A stretch of 64,000 bases of DNA from Antarctobacter heliothermus (GCF_002237555.1 NZ_CP022540.1:3043001-3107000); one strand, 5' to 3'; shown: positions 1 to 10,419, counted from the stretch's first letter. Program-made: numbers and translations. Notes: generated by a model from the sequence alone, not told the origin.

Positions 1-1
1 G

Positions 2-307
2 CTGACCCCCAGCCGCGTTGTGATCAGCCGGTCCAGTGCGGTGGGGCCGTCGATGGGGATCTCGCTGGACGGGTATTACGATCTGGCAAGCGGGCGCATG
101 GACCTGCAGGGAGTGTTGTCGCCCATCTATCTGGTGAACGGCATCGGGCGGTTGATCTCGCGACAGGGAGAGGGGCTGATCGGGTTCAACTTCAACCTGC
201 GCGGCACGGTCGAAAATCCGCGTGTTCTGGTCAATCCGCTTTCGGCCTTCACTCCGGGTATGTTCCGTGACATCTTTCGGCGGCCTCCGCCCAAGCTGTC
301 TCAATGA
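2..307 (+). CDS. AsmA-like / DUF3971 protein, C-terminal fragment
   Basis: This is the 3' end of a gene that begins before the window; about 101 codons remain, in frame 2, closed by TGA. The fragment reads like the C-terminal AsmA-like domain of large YhdP/TamB-type envelope proteins, with a beta-strand-rich pattern (SLDGYYDLASGRMDLQG, then FNLRGTVENPRVLVNP) and a proline-rich tail ending PPPKLSQ. Such proteins are thought to help phospholipid transport or outer-membrane assembly. The stop lies 17 bases before queA, so the two are probably co-transcribed. The family call rests on the C-terminal domain only. Confidence 0.7.
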   Translation: MTPSRVVISRSSAVGPSMGISLDGYYDLASGRMDLQGVLSPIYLVNGIGRLISRQGEGLIGFNFNLRGTVENPRVLVNPLSAFTPGMFRDIFRRPPPKLSQ

Positions 308-324
308 TCCCAACAGGTTGACCT

Positions 325-1380
325 ATGAAACTTAGCGATTTCGATTTTGACCTGCCGGATCGGCTGATTGCCACCCGTCCCGCGCGCCCACGCTCCTCTG
401 CCCGGCTGCTGGTGGCTGAGGGGGATGCGATAACGGACGCGCATGTCTTTGACATCGCGCGTTGGCTGCGTCCCGGTGATCGGCTTATTCTGAACGATAC
501 CAAGGTGATACCGGCCAGACTTCAAGGCGTTCGCAAGCGGGTGTCTGATGCCGGAGAGACCGAGGCCAGGATCGAGGTCACCCTGCTGGAGCCACAGGCA
601 GATGGCACATGGGCGGCGTTGATCAAACCGCTGAAGAAAGTGCGAGATGGTGAGGAAGTAATATTTTCCAATGATTTGAGTGCCGTTCTTGAGGCGCGAG
701 AGGACGGGCGGGGAAGCCTGCGTTTCAACCTGTCGGGGGAGGATTTCGATGCGGCGCTGAATGCCGCCGGGGCCATGCCTTTGCCGCCCTATATCGCCGC
801 CAAACGCGCCGCCGATGACCGCGACCGCGAGGATTATCAGACCGTCTGGGCGCGCAACACGGGCGCCGTTGCGGCCCCCACGGCCTCGTTGCATTTTGAC
901 GACGCGCTGCTGGCGGCGCTGACAGCCAAGGGTGTCAGCTTTACCCATGTCACGCTGCATGTGGGCGCGGGCACGTTCCTGCCGGTCAAGGTTGAGGACG
1001 TGACCAGCCACAAGATGCACGGCGAATGGGGTGAGGTGACAGAGACCGCCGCGGCAGAGATCGCCGCAACCCGCGCCGCCGGGGGGCGGATCATCCCTGT
1101 TGGCACCACCGCGTTGCGGTTGATCGAGACCGCCGCGCGCGGCGGTCGGATCGCGCCATTTCAGGGGGTGACGGATATTTTCATCTACCCCGGTTTCACC
1201 TTCAACGTGACCGACGCGCTGATGACCAATTTCCACCTGCCGAAATCGACGCTGATGATGCTGGTTTCGGCCCTGATGGGCTCTGAGCGTATTCGCGCCA
1301 TCTATGAACACGCCGTGGCCGAGGACTATCGTTTCTTCTCTTACGGTGATGCCTCGCTGTTGCTGCCGCACCGCGACTGA
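325..1380 (+). CDS. queA: tRNA preQ1(34) S-adenosylmethionine ribosyltransferase-isomerase QueA
   Basis: QueA transfers and isomerises the ribose of S-adenosylmethionine onto 7-aminomethyl-7-deazaguanine in tRNA, giving epoxyqueuosine at wobble position 34 of His, Asp, Asn and Tyr tRNAs. The 351-residue product has family length and the expected start [15 protein letters not shown]. The conserved motifs [13 protein letters not shown], near residues 211-223, and [13 protein letters not shown], near 302-314, are present. It acts in the cytoplasm. The next gene is an MFS transporter rather than tgt. Confidence 0.97.
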   Translation: MKLSDFDFDLPDRLIATRPARPRSSARLLVAEGDAITDAHVFDIARWLRPGDRLILNDTKVIPARLQGVRKRVSDAGETEARIEVTLLEPQADGTWAALIKPLKKVRDGEEVIFSNDLSAVLEAREDGRGSLRFNLSGEDFDAALNAAGAMPLPPYIAAKRAADDRDREDYQTVWARNTGAVAAPTASLHFDDALLAALTAKGVSFTHVTLHVGAGTFLPVKVEDVTSHKMHGEWGEVTETAAAEIAATRAAGGRIIPVGTTALRLIETAARGGRIAPFQGVTDIFIYPGFTFNVTDALMTNFHLPKSTLMMLVSALMGSERIRAIYEHAVAEDYRFFSYGDASLLLPHRD

Positions 1381-1551
1381 CGACCACCGCGACGTTGGGA
1401 AATCCCCAAAATCCAATCGCTGAAACGCGAGTTTCCGCCGCTCGGGTGCCGGGAATGGTTTCCCTGCGACATCGAATCGTGCAGGGCGTCGCCTGTGGTC
1501 TGCAAATGATCAGCCATGCCCGGCAGTCTGGGCAAAAGAAGGAATAAACCG

Positions 1552-2814
1552 TTGCTGCATGTGATGAAAAACTCTTGGGCGCTCTTGCTTGGCATGTTGC
1601 TCCTGATGATCGGCAACGGGTTGCAGGGCTCTTTGCTGGGCGTGCGGGGGGCAGAGGCCGGTTTCTCTGCCGGCACCATGTCGATTGTGATGTCGGGCTA
1701 TTTTGCCGGTTTCCTGTTCGCGTCGCGGACGGTGCCCGGCATGATCCGGCGGGTCGGCCACGTCCGGGTCTTTGCCGCGCTGGGGTCGCTGATCTCGGCG
1801 GCGCTGATCTTGTTTCCGGCCTTGCAAGATCCGATTGCCTGGACGCTGGGGCGGTTGGTGCTGGGGTTCTGTTTCTGCGGCGTCTATGTGACCGCCGAAA
1901 GCTGGCTGAACAATGCCGCCGACAATGAAACCCGCGGTCAGACCCTGTCGGCCTACATGATTGTCCAGATGGGCGGCATCATCATCAGTCAGGGGCTGTT
2001 GGTTGTCCCGGATGCCTCGGGCTTCCTGCTGTTTGTCATTCCATCGGTGCTGGTTTCGATCTCATTTGCGCCGATTCTGCTGTCGATCCAGCCGACGCCG
2101 GCCTTTGAATCCTCCAAGCCGATGACTTTGCGAGAGCTATACGGTGTGTCGCCGCTGGGCATGGTGGGGATGTTCTTTCTGGGCGGCGTGTTTTCGGCGC
2201 AGTTCGGCATGGCCGCCGTCTATGCCACTGAGGTCGGTCTGAAACTCAGCCAGATCTCGATCTTTGTGGCGTCGTTCTATGTCGGTGCCTTGGTGCTGCA
2301 ATATCCACTGGGGTGGATTTCCGACCGGGTCGACCGGCGGCGGTTGGTCATGCTGGTGGCAGCGGTCGGTGCCGTGGCGGCGGCGGTCGCGGCGGCGCTT
2401 GGCGGGTCGTTTACCGTGTTGGTGGCCTCTGCCTTTGTGATCGGGGGGTGTTCTAACCCGCTGTATTCGCTGCTGATTGCCTATACCAACGACTTTCTTC
2501 AGCCCGAAGACATGGCCAGCGCCTCTGCCGGACTGCTGTTTGTCAACGGCATGGGCGCCATCGCCGGTCCGCTGGTGATTGGTTGGGTCATGGGGGTCGC
2601 CGGGCCGAGCGGGTTCTTTGTGCTGATCCTGGGGTTGCTTACGATCATCGCGGTCTATGCGCTGTACCGGATGACGCAGCGGGCTGCGCCCTCTGTCGGG
2701 GACACGGGCGCCTATGCGCCGGTCATGCCGTCCTCGACGCAGGTCGCCGTCGAGGTGGCGCAGGAGTATTTCATTGACCAACAGGACGAAGATGCAGAGT
2801 CCCCAACGCCTTGA
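1552..2814 (+). CDS. MFS transporter, 12-TM
   Basis: This is a hydrophobic protein of about 420 residues with the alternating helices and two-lobe layout of a major facilitator permease. A typical loop motif, GWISDRVDRRRLV, sits between the two halves. The substrate cannot be inferred. An ATG at 1516 also opens the frame but has no Shine-Dalgarno sequence. A TTG at 1552 lies 8 bases after a strong AAGAAGGA (1536-1543), so I prefer TTG as the start. The 171 bases between queA and this start show no gene. Family confidence is high and start confidence moderate. Confidence 0.85.
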   Translation: MLHVMKNSWALLLGMLLLMIGNGLQGSLLGVRGAEAGFSAGTMSIVMSGYFAGFLFASRTVPGMIRRVGHVRVFAALGSLISAALILFPALQDPIAWTLGRLVLGFCFCGVYVTAESWLNNAADNETRGQTLSAYMIVQMGGIIISQGLLVVPDASGFLLFVIPSVLVSISFAPILLSIQPTPAFESSKPMTLRELYGVSPLGMVGMFFLGGVFSAQFGMAAVYATEVGLKLSQISIFVASFYVGALVLQYPLGWISDRVDRRRLVMLVAAVGAVAAAVAAALGGSFTVLVASAFVIGGCSNPLYSLLIAYTNDFLQPEDMASASAGLLFVNGMGAIAGPLVIGWVMGVAGPSGFFVLILGLLTIIAVYALYRMTQRAAPSVGDTGAYAPVMPSSTQVAVEVAQEYFIDQQDEDAESPTP

Positions 2815-2913
2815 CTGTCAGAACCTGACAGAATTCGTGATTTGGGTGCCTGCCGCAGTATGCGCAATGATCGTTTGTGGTGGGATGCGTAATGGGTGAC
2901 AAAGGAGAAGCAG

Positions 2914-3495
2914 ATGATCACGTCCGACGATGTACTGGCCTTTTGGCTGGATGAGGTGGGCCCAAAGGGCTGGTACGCTAAGGACGACGCGCTGGATGAG
3001 ACGATCCGCACGCGGTTTGGCGACGCTCTGCAGGGGCTGATGGGCGGGCGTTTTGGCCTGTGGCTGACCTATCCGTCAGGCGCGCTGGCCTATATCATTC
3101 TGGCCGATCAGTTTCCGCGCAACATGTTCCGTGAAGATCCGCGTGCCTTTGCCTCGGATGAGGTGGCGCGCGCGGCGGCGAAACAGGCAATCCATCGCGG
3201 CTGGGATCTCAAGATCGACGCCCCGGCGCGGCAGTTCTTTTACATGCCCTTGATGCATGCCGAAAACCTGTGTGATCAGGACCGTTGCGTGCGCTTGTTC
3301 AAAGAGCGGATGCCGGAATCGGACAACAACCTGCTGCACGCGCGTGTCCACCGCGAAGTGATCCGCAACTTTGGCCGCTTTCCCTATCGCAACGCGGCCC
3401 TGTCGCGCCGCACCACCGAGCCAGAGCAGGGCTTTCTGGACAATGGCGGATACGCAGAGATCCTGCGCGATCTGCAGGCCGACGTCGCCGCCTGA
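2914..3495 (+). CDS. DUF924 family protein
   Basis: The 193-residue protein has the hallmarks of DUF924, an alpha-helical TPR-like family of unknown function: an N-terminal VLAFWLDEVGPKGWY segment, the core LADQFPRNMFR near residue 65, and FFYMPLMHAENL in the middle. It is probably cytoplasmic. The ATG at 2914 follows AAGGAG with a 6-base gap, whereas the in-frame GTG at 2896 has no ribosome-binding site. It sits 89 bases ahead of lpdA on the same strand, but I see no functional link. Confidence 0.9.
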   Translation: MITSDDVLAFWLDEVGPKGWYAKDDALDETIRTRFGDALQGLMGGRFGLWLTYPSGALAYIILADQFPRNMFREDPRAFASDEVARAAAKQAIHRGWDLKIDAPARQFFYMPLMHAENLCDQDRCVRLFKERMPESDNNLLHARVHREVIRNFGRFPYRNAALSRRTTEPEQGFLDNGGYAEILRDLQADVAA

Positions 3496-3584
3496 GTTCG
3501 TCGCCTGACCTGATGCGCGCGGGGTGATTGCCCCGCGCCCGGTGCTCGGCTAGCCTTTGCCGCGACGAGGCAGGGAGGAACGGC

Positions 3585-4979
3585 ATGAGCGAGCAACGCT
3601 TTGACATGGTGGTGATCGGGGCGGGCCCCGGCGGCTATGTCGCGGCCATCCGGGGGGCGCAACTGGGGTTGCGCGTGGCGGTGGTCGAACGCGAGCATAT
3701 GGGCGGCATCTGTCTTAACTGGGGCTGCATTCCGACCAAGGCGATGTTGCGCTCGGCCGAGGTGTTCCACCTGATGCAGCGCGCCAAGGAGTTTGGCCTG
3801 TCGGCCGAGGGGCTGGGCTATGATCTGGACGCCGTGGTCAAACGGTCTCGAGGGGTGGCGAAACAGTTGTCATCGGGCGTCGGGCATCTGCTGAAGAAAA
3901 ACAAGGTCACGACGATCATGGGTACCGCGCGGCTGGATGGGCCGGGGCGGGTGCATGTCACCACGGACAAGGGCGAACAGGTGCTGGAAGCTGCCAACGT
4001 GGTTCTGGCCACCGGCGCGCGGGCGCGTGAGTTGCCGGGGCTGGAGGCGGATGGCGACCGGGTCTGGACCTACAAACACGCGCTGGTGCCCAGGCGGATG
4101 CCGTCCAAGCTGTTGGTGATCGGGTCCGGGGCCATCGGCATCGAGTTTGCCAGTTTCTACCGCACCTTGGGGGCCGAGGTCACGGTGGTCGAGGTCATGG
4201 ACCGAATCCTGCCCGTCGAGGATGAAGAGATCGCCGCTTTTGCCAAAAAGCAGTTTGTGAAACAGGGCATGACAATCCTCGAAGGGGCCAAGGTTGCGCA
4301 GCTGGAGCGCGGTAAAGATGCGATTGTCGCCCATGTGGATAAAAATGGGGATAAGTCAAAGATCACTGTCGATACAGTGATTTCGGCTGTGGGTATTGTT
4401 GGAAATGTAGAGGGTCTGGGGCTGGAGGATATGGGCGTCCGGGTCGACCGGTCCCATGTCGTGACCGACCCGATGTGCCGAACCGGCGTCGAGGGTGTCT
4501 ATGCCATCGGCGACATCGCGGGCGCGCCTTGGCTGGCGCACAAGGCCAGCCATGAGGGGGTCATGGTGGCCGAACTGATCGCAGGACAGGATGCCCATGC
4601 GGTGGATCCGGACAGCATCGCGGGCTGCACCTATTGCCAGCCGCAGATCGCCTCTGTCGGGCTGACAGAGGCGCAGGCCAAGGCGCAGGGGTATGACATC
4701 AAGGTGGGGCGGTTCCCCTTTATCGGCAACGGCAAGGCCATCGCTTTGGGCGAACCGGAGGGTATGGTCAAAACGGTGTTCGACGCGGCGACCGGCGCGC
4801 TGCTGGGTGCGCACATGGTCGGGGCCGAGGTGACGGAACTGATCCAGGGCTACGTCGTCGGTCGGCAGTTGGAGACGACAGAGGCGGATCTGATGCAGAC
4901 CGTGTTCCCGCATCCGACGTTGAGCGAGATGATGCACGAATCCGTGTTGGATGCATGGGGGCGGGCGATCCATTTCTGA
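3585..4979 (+). CDS. lpdA: dihydrolipoyl dehydrogenase (E3)
   Basis: This flavoprotein reoxidises dihydrolipoamide to lipoamide with NAD+ in 2-oxoacid dehydrogenase or glycine cleavage complexes. The 464-residue product has the FAD fold GAGPGG at residues 12-17 and the redox-active disulfide GGICLNWGCIP (Cys43, Cys48). It also has an NAD-binding VIGSGAIGIEFASF in the middle and the C-terminal dimer/active-site motif HPTLSEMMHESV. The ATG at 3585 follows GGGAGGAA, and the longer upstream frame lacks support. E1 and E2 genes are absent here, so this E3 stands alone and its partner complex is unknown. Confidence 0.95.
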   Translation: MSEQRFDMVVIGAGPGGYVAAIRGAQLGLRVAVVEREHMGGICLNWGCIPTKAMLRSAEVFHLMQRAKEFGLSAEGLGYDLDAVVKRSRGVAKQLSSGVGHLLKKNKVTTIMGTARLDGPGRVHVTTDKGEQVLEAANVVLATGARARELPGLEADGDRVWTYKHALVPRRMPSKLLVIGSGAIGIEFASFYRTLGAEVTVVEVMDRILPVEDEEIAAFAKKQFVKQGMTILEGAKVAQLERGKDAIVAHVDKNGDKSKITVDTVISAVGIVGNVEGLGLEDMGVRVDRSHVVTDPMCRTGVEGVYAIGDIAGAPWLAHKASHEGVMVAELIAGQDAHAVDPDSIAGCTYCQPQIASVGLTEAQAKAQGYDIKVGRFPFIGNGKAIALGEPEGMVKTVFDAATGALLGAHMVGAEVTELIQGYVVGRQLETTEADLMQTVFPHPTLSEMMHESVLDAWGRAIHF

Positions 4980-5042
4980 TGAGGTCTGAGGTGGTCAGGT
5001 GGCTGCCGCATGGCAGGGGCAAGGGATTCGGAGGTCAACAAG

Positions 5043-5471
5043 ATGGCGGAACGCATGACAGTGCCCTCGGATGTTCCGGTCGCGGAGTTTCTGGCCGGGG
5101 TCGAACCGGCGCGGCGGCGCGAGGATGCGCTGGTGCTGGACCAACTGTTTCGGGAGGTCACAGGATGGCAGCCGGTGATCTGGGGCGCATCGATGGTGGG
5201 CTATGGGCGCTATGCCTACACCTATGCCAGCGGGCATTCCGGGCAAAGTCTGGCCACCGGATTTGCGCCGCGCAAGGCCAAGATGGTGGTCTACATCATG
5301 CCCGGATACACGGATTACAGCGCGATCCTGTCCCGGCTTGGGCCGCATAAACTGGGCAAGTCCTGCCTGTACCCTGGCGCGTTGTCGAAGGTTGATCTGG
5401 ATGTGCTGGCGGAATTGATCCGGGCCGGGCTGCGGGATCTGGCCGGGCATTGGCCGGTCGAGGCAAGCTGA
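5043..5471 (+). CDS. DUF1801 domain-containing protein
   Basis: The 142-residue soluble protein carries the DUF1801 signature: an N-terminal helix with EFLAGVEPARRREDALVLDQLF, then WGASMVGYGRYAYTY and KMVVYIMPG. The family is of unknown biochemical function and structurally resembles YdhG/SufE-like small folds. The start at 5043 has GGAGG eight bases upstream (5030-5034); a longer start at 5010 lacks one. It faces the following minus-strand gene across a terminator-like hairpin. Confidence 0.85.
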   Translation: MAERMTVPSDVPVAEFLAGVEPARRREDALVLDQLFREVTGWQPVIWGASMVGYGRYAYTYASGHSGQSLATGFAPRKAKMVVYIMPGYTDYSAILSRLGPHKLGKSCLYPGALSKVDLDVLAELIRAGLRDLAGHWPVEAS

Positions 5472-5535
5472 CTTGCCCGTGCGCCGCCGATCAGGCGTGA
5501 CGCGCATTGTGTTGATTGAACTTTGGTGATGCGAC

Positions 5536-5568
5536 AAACCTCTGGCCCGAGTGCCGGGTCAGAGGTTT
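5536..5568. terminator. bidirectional hairpin between convergent genes
   Basis: A long stem is formed by AAACCTCTG (5536-5544) and CAGAGGTTT (5560-5568), with an inner CCCG/CGGG extension and a short loop. It ends in a four-T run on the plus strand. It lies between the DUF1801 gene and the convergent 93-residue gene, overlapping the stop of the latter. Confidence 0.6.
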
Positions 5569-5840
5569 TCGTTGTCCGACCCCGGTGCCAATGCCTGCGG
5601 TATAGCTTGGCCGCGTTTTTTGGCATCCAGCGCCTTTTGCACGTGGTCATTCAGAAAGGTACGCGCGCGCCGTTCGGCCAGACGGATGCGAACGGCGGCG
5701 CGAAAGATTTCCTCGGATGAGGGCGAAGACGCCCCCAACACCGCAGCCACCTGGTCCGGCAGGTTCTCGTCCCCAAGCGCGTCCATCGCCTTGATCGTGT
5801 CACGGGCGAGCTTGTCTGCCAGATCATCGACGACGGACAT
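5559..5840 (-). CDS. hypothetical protein, 93 aa, helical
   Basis: I do not recognise this family. The 93-residue product is charged and mostly helical (DDLADKLARDTIKAMDAL, then EEIFRAAVRIRLAERRARTFL). It has no signal peptide or membrane segment and is probably cytoplasmic. It starts only 9 bases after the stop of the upstream hydrolase gene, so the two form an operon. The codon pattern is typical of the window. It may be an accessory to the hydrolase, but nothing shows this directly. Confidence 0.75.
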   Translation of the reverse strand: MSVVDDLADKLARDTIKAMDALGDENLPDQVAAVLGASSPSSEEIFRAAVRIRLAERRARTFLNDHVQKALDAKKRGQAIPQALAPGSDNENL

Positions 5841-5849
5841 GGGCGCTCC

Positions 5850-6503
5850 TCAGCGGCTGTTTTCGGTCAAGCGCCGCTTCACATAGGTGGACACCGAGTC
5901 CATCAGCGTGTCCATGTGCGGCTCTTCAAAGAAATGCCCGGACCCTTCGACCTCTTGATGGGTGATCGTGATCCCCTTCTGCTCATGCAGTTTGGACACC
6001 AGCGACCGGGTATCAACCGGCGGGGCCACACGGTCGGCGGTCCCGTTGATGACCAGACCGGACGAGGGGCAGGGCGCGAGGAAGCTGAAGTCATACATGT
6101 TGGCCGGCGGAGAGACCGAGACGAATCCGGTGATCTCGGGCCGACGCATCAGCAGTTGCATCCCGATCCATGCGCCAAATGAGAAACCGGCCACCCAGCA
6201 ATGCTTGGAGTTTTGGTTCATCGACTGCAGGTAATCGAGCGCGGATGCCGCATCGGACAATTCGCCAACGCCTTGGTCGTATTCACCCTGACTGCGTCCA
6301 ACACCACGGAAATTGAACCGCAGCACGGTAAAGCCCATGTTGTAGAACGCATAGTGGAGGTTGTAGACCACCTTGTTGTTCATCGTCCCGCCGAACTGCG
6401 GGTGCGGATGAAGAACAATCGCGATAGGGGCATCGCGGTCTTTTTGCGGATGATAGCGGCCTTCTAGTCGGCCTTCGGGTCCGGGAAATATCACCTCGGG
6501 CAT
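5850..6503 (-). CDS. alpha/beta hydrolase
   Basis: The 217-residue product is a serine hydrolase of the small alpha/beta fold (dienelactone hydrolase/BAAT-like group). It has HPHPQFGGTMNN after the first strands, the nucleophile elbow GFSFG with Ser in the middle, an acid in NGTADRVAPP, and the catalytic His in VEGSGHFFEE. The substrate is unknown. I start it at MPEVIFPGPEG because AAGGAG lies upstream; starts at 6527 and 6578 are possible. Its promoter region is shared with iscR, and an Irr-type palindrome lies between them, so iron may affect it too. Confidence 0.88.
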   Translation of the reverse strand: MPEVIFPGPEGRLEGRYHPQKDRDAPIAIVLHPHPQFGGTMNNKVVYNLHYAFYNMGFTVLRFNFRGVGRSQGEYDQGVGELSDAASALDYLQSMNQNSKHCWVAGFSFGAWIGMQLLMRRPEITGFVSVSPPANMYDFSFLAPCPSSGLVINGTADRVAPPVDTRSLVSKLHEQKGITITHQEVEGSGHFFEEPHMDTLMDSVSTYVKRRLTENSR

Positions 6504-6565
6504 GGGGCGGCGCAGCTCCTTACTCATCAACTTGAAGGGCGGCCCAACTGGACGCCTTGGCATTC

Positions 6566-6603
6566 TTGACCAAAACACGCGGCTACTTTAGAAGAGTTCT
6601 AAA
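6566..6603 (+). promoter_or_regulatory. iscR/suf promoter with overlapping Irr-type (ICE) palindrome
   Basis: A perfect 7-3-7 palindrome, TTTAGAA-GAG-TTCTAAA, occupies 6587-6603. It matches the ICE/Irr-box consensus TTTAGAA-N3-TTCTAAA described in alphaproteobacteria. A candidate -35 TTGACC (6566-6571) and -10 TAGAAG (6589-6594), 17 bases apart, place the palindrome over the -10 region. That would suit repression of the Fe-S operon by Irr when iron or haem is short. The site is about equally distant from iscR and the divergent hydrolase gene. Confidence 0.75.
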
Positions 6604-6690
6604 TCGGCTCCGGCGTGTTCCGGGCTGGGAAGCAGATAGGCAATTGAACGGGTAAGGTCAATTGCCGCCGCGATGAGGGGCGAAACTGCC

Positions 6691-7158
6691 GTGAAGCTGA
6701 GTACCAAAGGTCGCTACGCCATGGTCGCGTTGACAGATATCGCGATGCAGTCTTCTGAGGGGCTGGTCACGCTTGGCGATATTTCCAAACGGCAGGACGT
6801 GTCCTTGCCGTATCTGGAGCAATTATTTGTCAAACTGCGGCGCGCCGGGCTGGTGGAATCGGTACGCGGTCCGGGCGGCGGTTACCGCTTGGCGCGGCTC
6901 CCGGCAGAGATCCGGGTGGTCGAGGTGCTGGCAGCCGTCGATGAGACAGTGGATGCGATGCATGTGGGGGCGGGCGCCTCTGGCGGGCTATCGGGCAGCC
7001 GTGCGCAATCCATGACCAACCGCCTGTGGCAGAGCCTGTCGGCGCATGTCTATGTCTTCCTGCATCAGACACGGCTGTCGGATGTGGTCGAAAACTCGCT
7101 GGCGCCTTGTCCGGCGGTGCCGTCGATCTTTGCCGTGGTGGATGAAGAGGACAAGTAG
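6691..7158 (+). CDS. iscR: Rrf2-family regulator IscR, variant lacking the usual Fe-S cysteines
   Basis: The 155-residue protein opens with the Rrf2 winged helix (KLSTKGRYAMVALTDIA, then SLPYLEQLFVKLRRAGLVESVRGPGGGYRLAR), as in IscR, the regulator of Fe-S cluster assembly genes. The loop that holds three cysteines in E. coli IscR reads DAMHVGAGASGGLSGSRAQS here and has none; the only Cys is residue 140. A single-Cys IscR of this kind is known from Rhodobacter sphaeroides and binds an Fe-S cluster in an unusual way. The GTG start at 6691 has GAGGGG upstream and gives the canonical N-terminus. It leads the suf operon. Confidence 0.9.
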   Translation: MKLSTKGRYAMVALTDIAMQSSEGLVTLGDISKRQDVSLPYLEQLFVKLRRAGLVESVRGPGGGYRLARLPAEIRVVEVLAAVDETVDAMHVGAGASGGLSGSRAQSMTNRLWQSLSAHVYVFLHQTRLSDVVENSLAPCPAVPSIFAVVDEEDK

Positions 7159-7161
7159 GGC

Positions 7162-8265
7162 ATGTCACGCGTCTACCTTGATCATAACGCCACCACGCCG
7201 CTGCGCGCCGAGGCGCGCGCCGCGATGATTGCGGCGATGGATGTGGTAGGCAATCCTTCATCGGTCCACGCCGAAGGGCGGGCTGCCAAAGGCGTGGTCG
7301 AGACGGCGCGCGCGCAGGTCGCGGAACTGGTGGGTTGCCTGACCTCTCAGGTGATCTTTACCGGATCGGCAACAGAGGCGGCGGCGTTGGCGGTGGCGCA
7401 AAAGGATCGGCATGGCGGGGCGTTTGCCGCGCTGCCCACGGAGCACGACTGTCTGAACGTCTGGTCAGAGCTGGATTTGCCCGCGCTGCACCGCGCGGAT
7501 GGCACAGTTGGCAGTCTTGATGTGTTGGACGGGCAGGCGACACTGGTGGCTGTGTCTGCCGCCAACAGCGAGACCGGGATCATGATGCCGGACGGCTGTG
7601 TTGTGGCCAGTGACGGCGACAGGACCGTGGTCTGCGACATCACCCAGTTGGCGGGCAAGATGCCAGTCTTGTATCCCGAGGGACGCAAGCCGGCCTATAT
7701 GATCCTGTCGGCGCATAAGATCGGCGGCCCCAAGGGCGTTGGCGCGTTTATCAACTTCACCCGCGATGACCCACAGGCGATCCTGAAGGGCGGCGGGCAA
7801 GAGATGGGGCGGCGCTCGGGCACCGAAAACGTCATCGGCATCGCCGGGTTCGGCGCGGCGGCAGAGGCGGCGCATAGTGACGTTGCGGCAGGAAAATGGC
7901 ACCGGGTCGAAAAACTTAGAAACATTCTAGAAGAATCTCTTGAGGCTGCCTCTGAGGTGACTATTTCAGTCGGGAAAGACTCGGTCCGTTTGCCGAATAC
8001 CGCGTGCCTTGCGACTTCGGGCTGGAAGGGCGAAACGCAGGTCATGCAGATGGACCTTGCTGGCTTCTCTGTCAGCGCCGGGTCTGCGTGTTCCAGCGGC
8101 AAGGTCAGCCGGAGCCGCGTTCTGGAGGCGATGGGATACGACGACCAGACAGCAGGCGGCGCCATTCGGGTGAGCCTGGGTCTGGACACAACAGAAGACG
8201 ACGTGGCGCGCTTTTGCGACGCCTGGATCAGCAAATACCAGCGGCACCGCGCGCGGGCTGCATGA
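7162..8265 (+). CDS. cysteine desulfurase, NifS/IscS-like
   Basis: This PLP enzyme frees sulfur from L-cysteine as a protein persulfide for Fe-S assembly. The 367-residue product has the N-terminal VYLDHNATTPL, the PLP lysine in ILSAHKIGGPKGVGAF, and the catalytic Cys in SAGSACSSGKVSRS. It begins 3 bases after iscR, so it is co-transcribed. A second desulfurase (SufS) closes the operon. Near its 3' half, at 7916-7930, local AT-richness includes an ICE-like palindrome with one mismatch. Confidence 0.92.
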   Translation: MSRVYLDHNATTPLRAEARAAMIAAMDVVGNPSSVHAEGRAAKGVVETARAQVAELVGCLTSQVIFTGSATEAAALAVAQKDRHGGAFAALPTEHDCLNVWSELDLPALHRADGTVGSLDVLDGQATLVAVSAANSETGIMMPDGCVVASDGDRTVVCDITQLAGKMPVLYPEGRKPAYMILSAHKIGGPKGVGAFINFTRDDPQAILKGGGQEMGRRSGTENVIGIAGFGAAAEAAHSDVAAGKWHRVEKLRNILEESLEAASEVTISVGKDSVRLPNTACLATSGWKGETQVMQMDLAGFSVSAGSACSSGKVSRSRVLEAMGYDDQTAGGAIRVSLGLDTTEDDVARFCDAWISKYQRHRARAA

Positions 8266-8280
8266 AAGAGAGGAACCCCG

Positions 8281-9809
<1,529 letters not shown>

Positions 9810-9813
<4 letters not shown>

Positions 9814-10034
9814 ACTCGGGCTGGGTCAAAGGCGCGGTTCTGGGGCTGGCGGCAGTGTCGCTGGTCGTGACGGGCGTCGGTTGGCAAGAACCGGCGCTGG
9901 CCGCCGGTCCGTTGTATGACCCGACCTTCCTTTACGGGATTGATGTGGATGCCTCCATGCGGGTCCGCGACTGTGAGCCCAGCCTTTTCACCAAGCAACA
10001 CTGCAGCCTTTGGGGCCACTGGGGGCCGATGTAA
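9810..10034 (+). CDS. small exported hypothetical protein in the suf operon
   Basis: I do not recognise this 74-residue product. It starts with GTG overlapping the sufB stop (GTGA), which suggests translational coupling. Residues 1-32 look like a signal peptide: a Lys, a hydrophobic stretch ([17 protein letters not shown]), and an A-L-A-A cleavage-like site. The mature part has two cysteines ([16 protein letters not shown]) that could form a disulfide in the periplasm. A periplasmic role inside an Fe-S operon would be unusual, so it may be a passenger. Confidence 0.6.
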
Positions 10035-10107
10035 CGACAGCGCCGACGGGGCTTTCGATAGTTGTGTCTTACCTGAGAGAAGTCTCACAAGAACTTGGAG
10101 TTAAACG

Positions 10108-10419
10108 ATGATCGTCACCACGACCCCGGCCATCGAAGGCCGCCGCATCACCGCCTACAAGAGCATCGTCGTGGGTGAGGCGATCCTTGGCGCCAACGTG
10201 TTCCGGGACATCTTTGCCGGGATCACCGATATCATCGGCGGTCGCTCTGGTGCCTACGAGGCAAGCCTGCAGGAAGCGCGCGAAACCGCGCTGCGGGAAC
10301 TTGAAGAACGTGCGGCTGCCATTGGCGGCACCGCTGTGGTCGGCGTCGACCTCGACTACGAAGTGATCAACAACATGCTGATGGTTTCGGCCAGCGGCAC
10401 AGCGGTGGTGATCGACTGA
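10108..10419 (+). CDS. YbjQ family (heavy-metal-binding domain) protein
   Basis: The 103-residue protein matches the YbjQ/DUF74 family, a small pentameric fold annotated as a putative heavy-metal-binding domain. It reads [25 protein letters not shown], then [20 protein letters not shown] and GVDLDYEVI. It is probably cytoplasmic. A small inverted repeat (TGAGA/TCTCA, 10074-10087) and a ribosome-binding site (TTGGAG) lie just upstream. Its place between sufB and sufC suggests a link to metal or redox status, but no function is established. Confidence 0.88.
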   Translation: MIVTTTPAIEGRRITAYKSIVVGEAILGANVFRDIFAGITDIIGGRSGAYEASLQEARETALRELEERAAAIGGTAVVGVDLDYEVINNMLMVSASGTAVVID

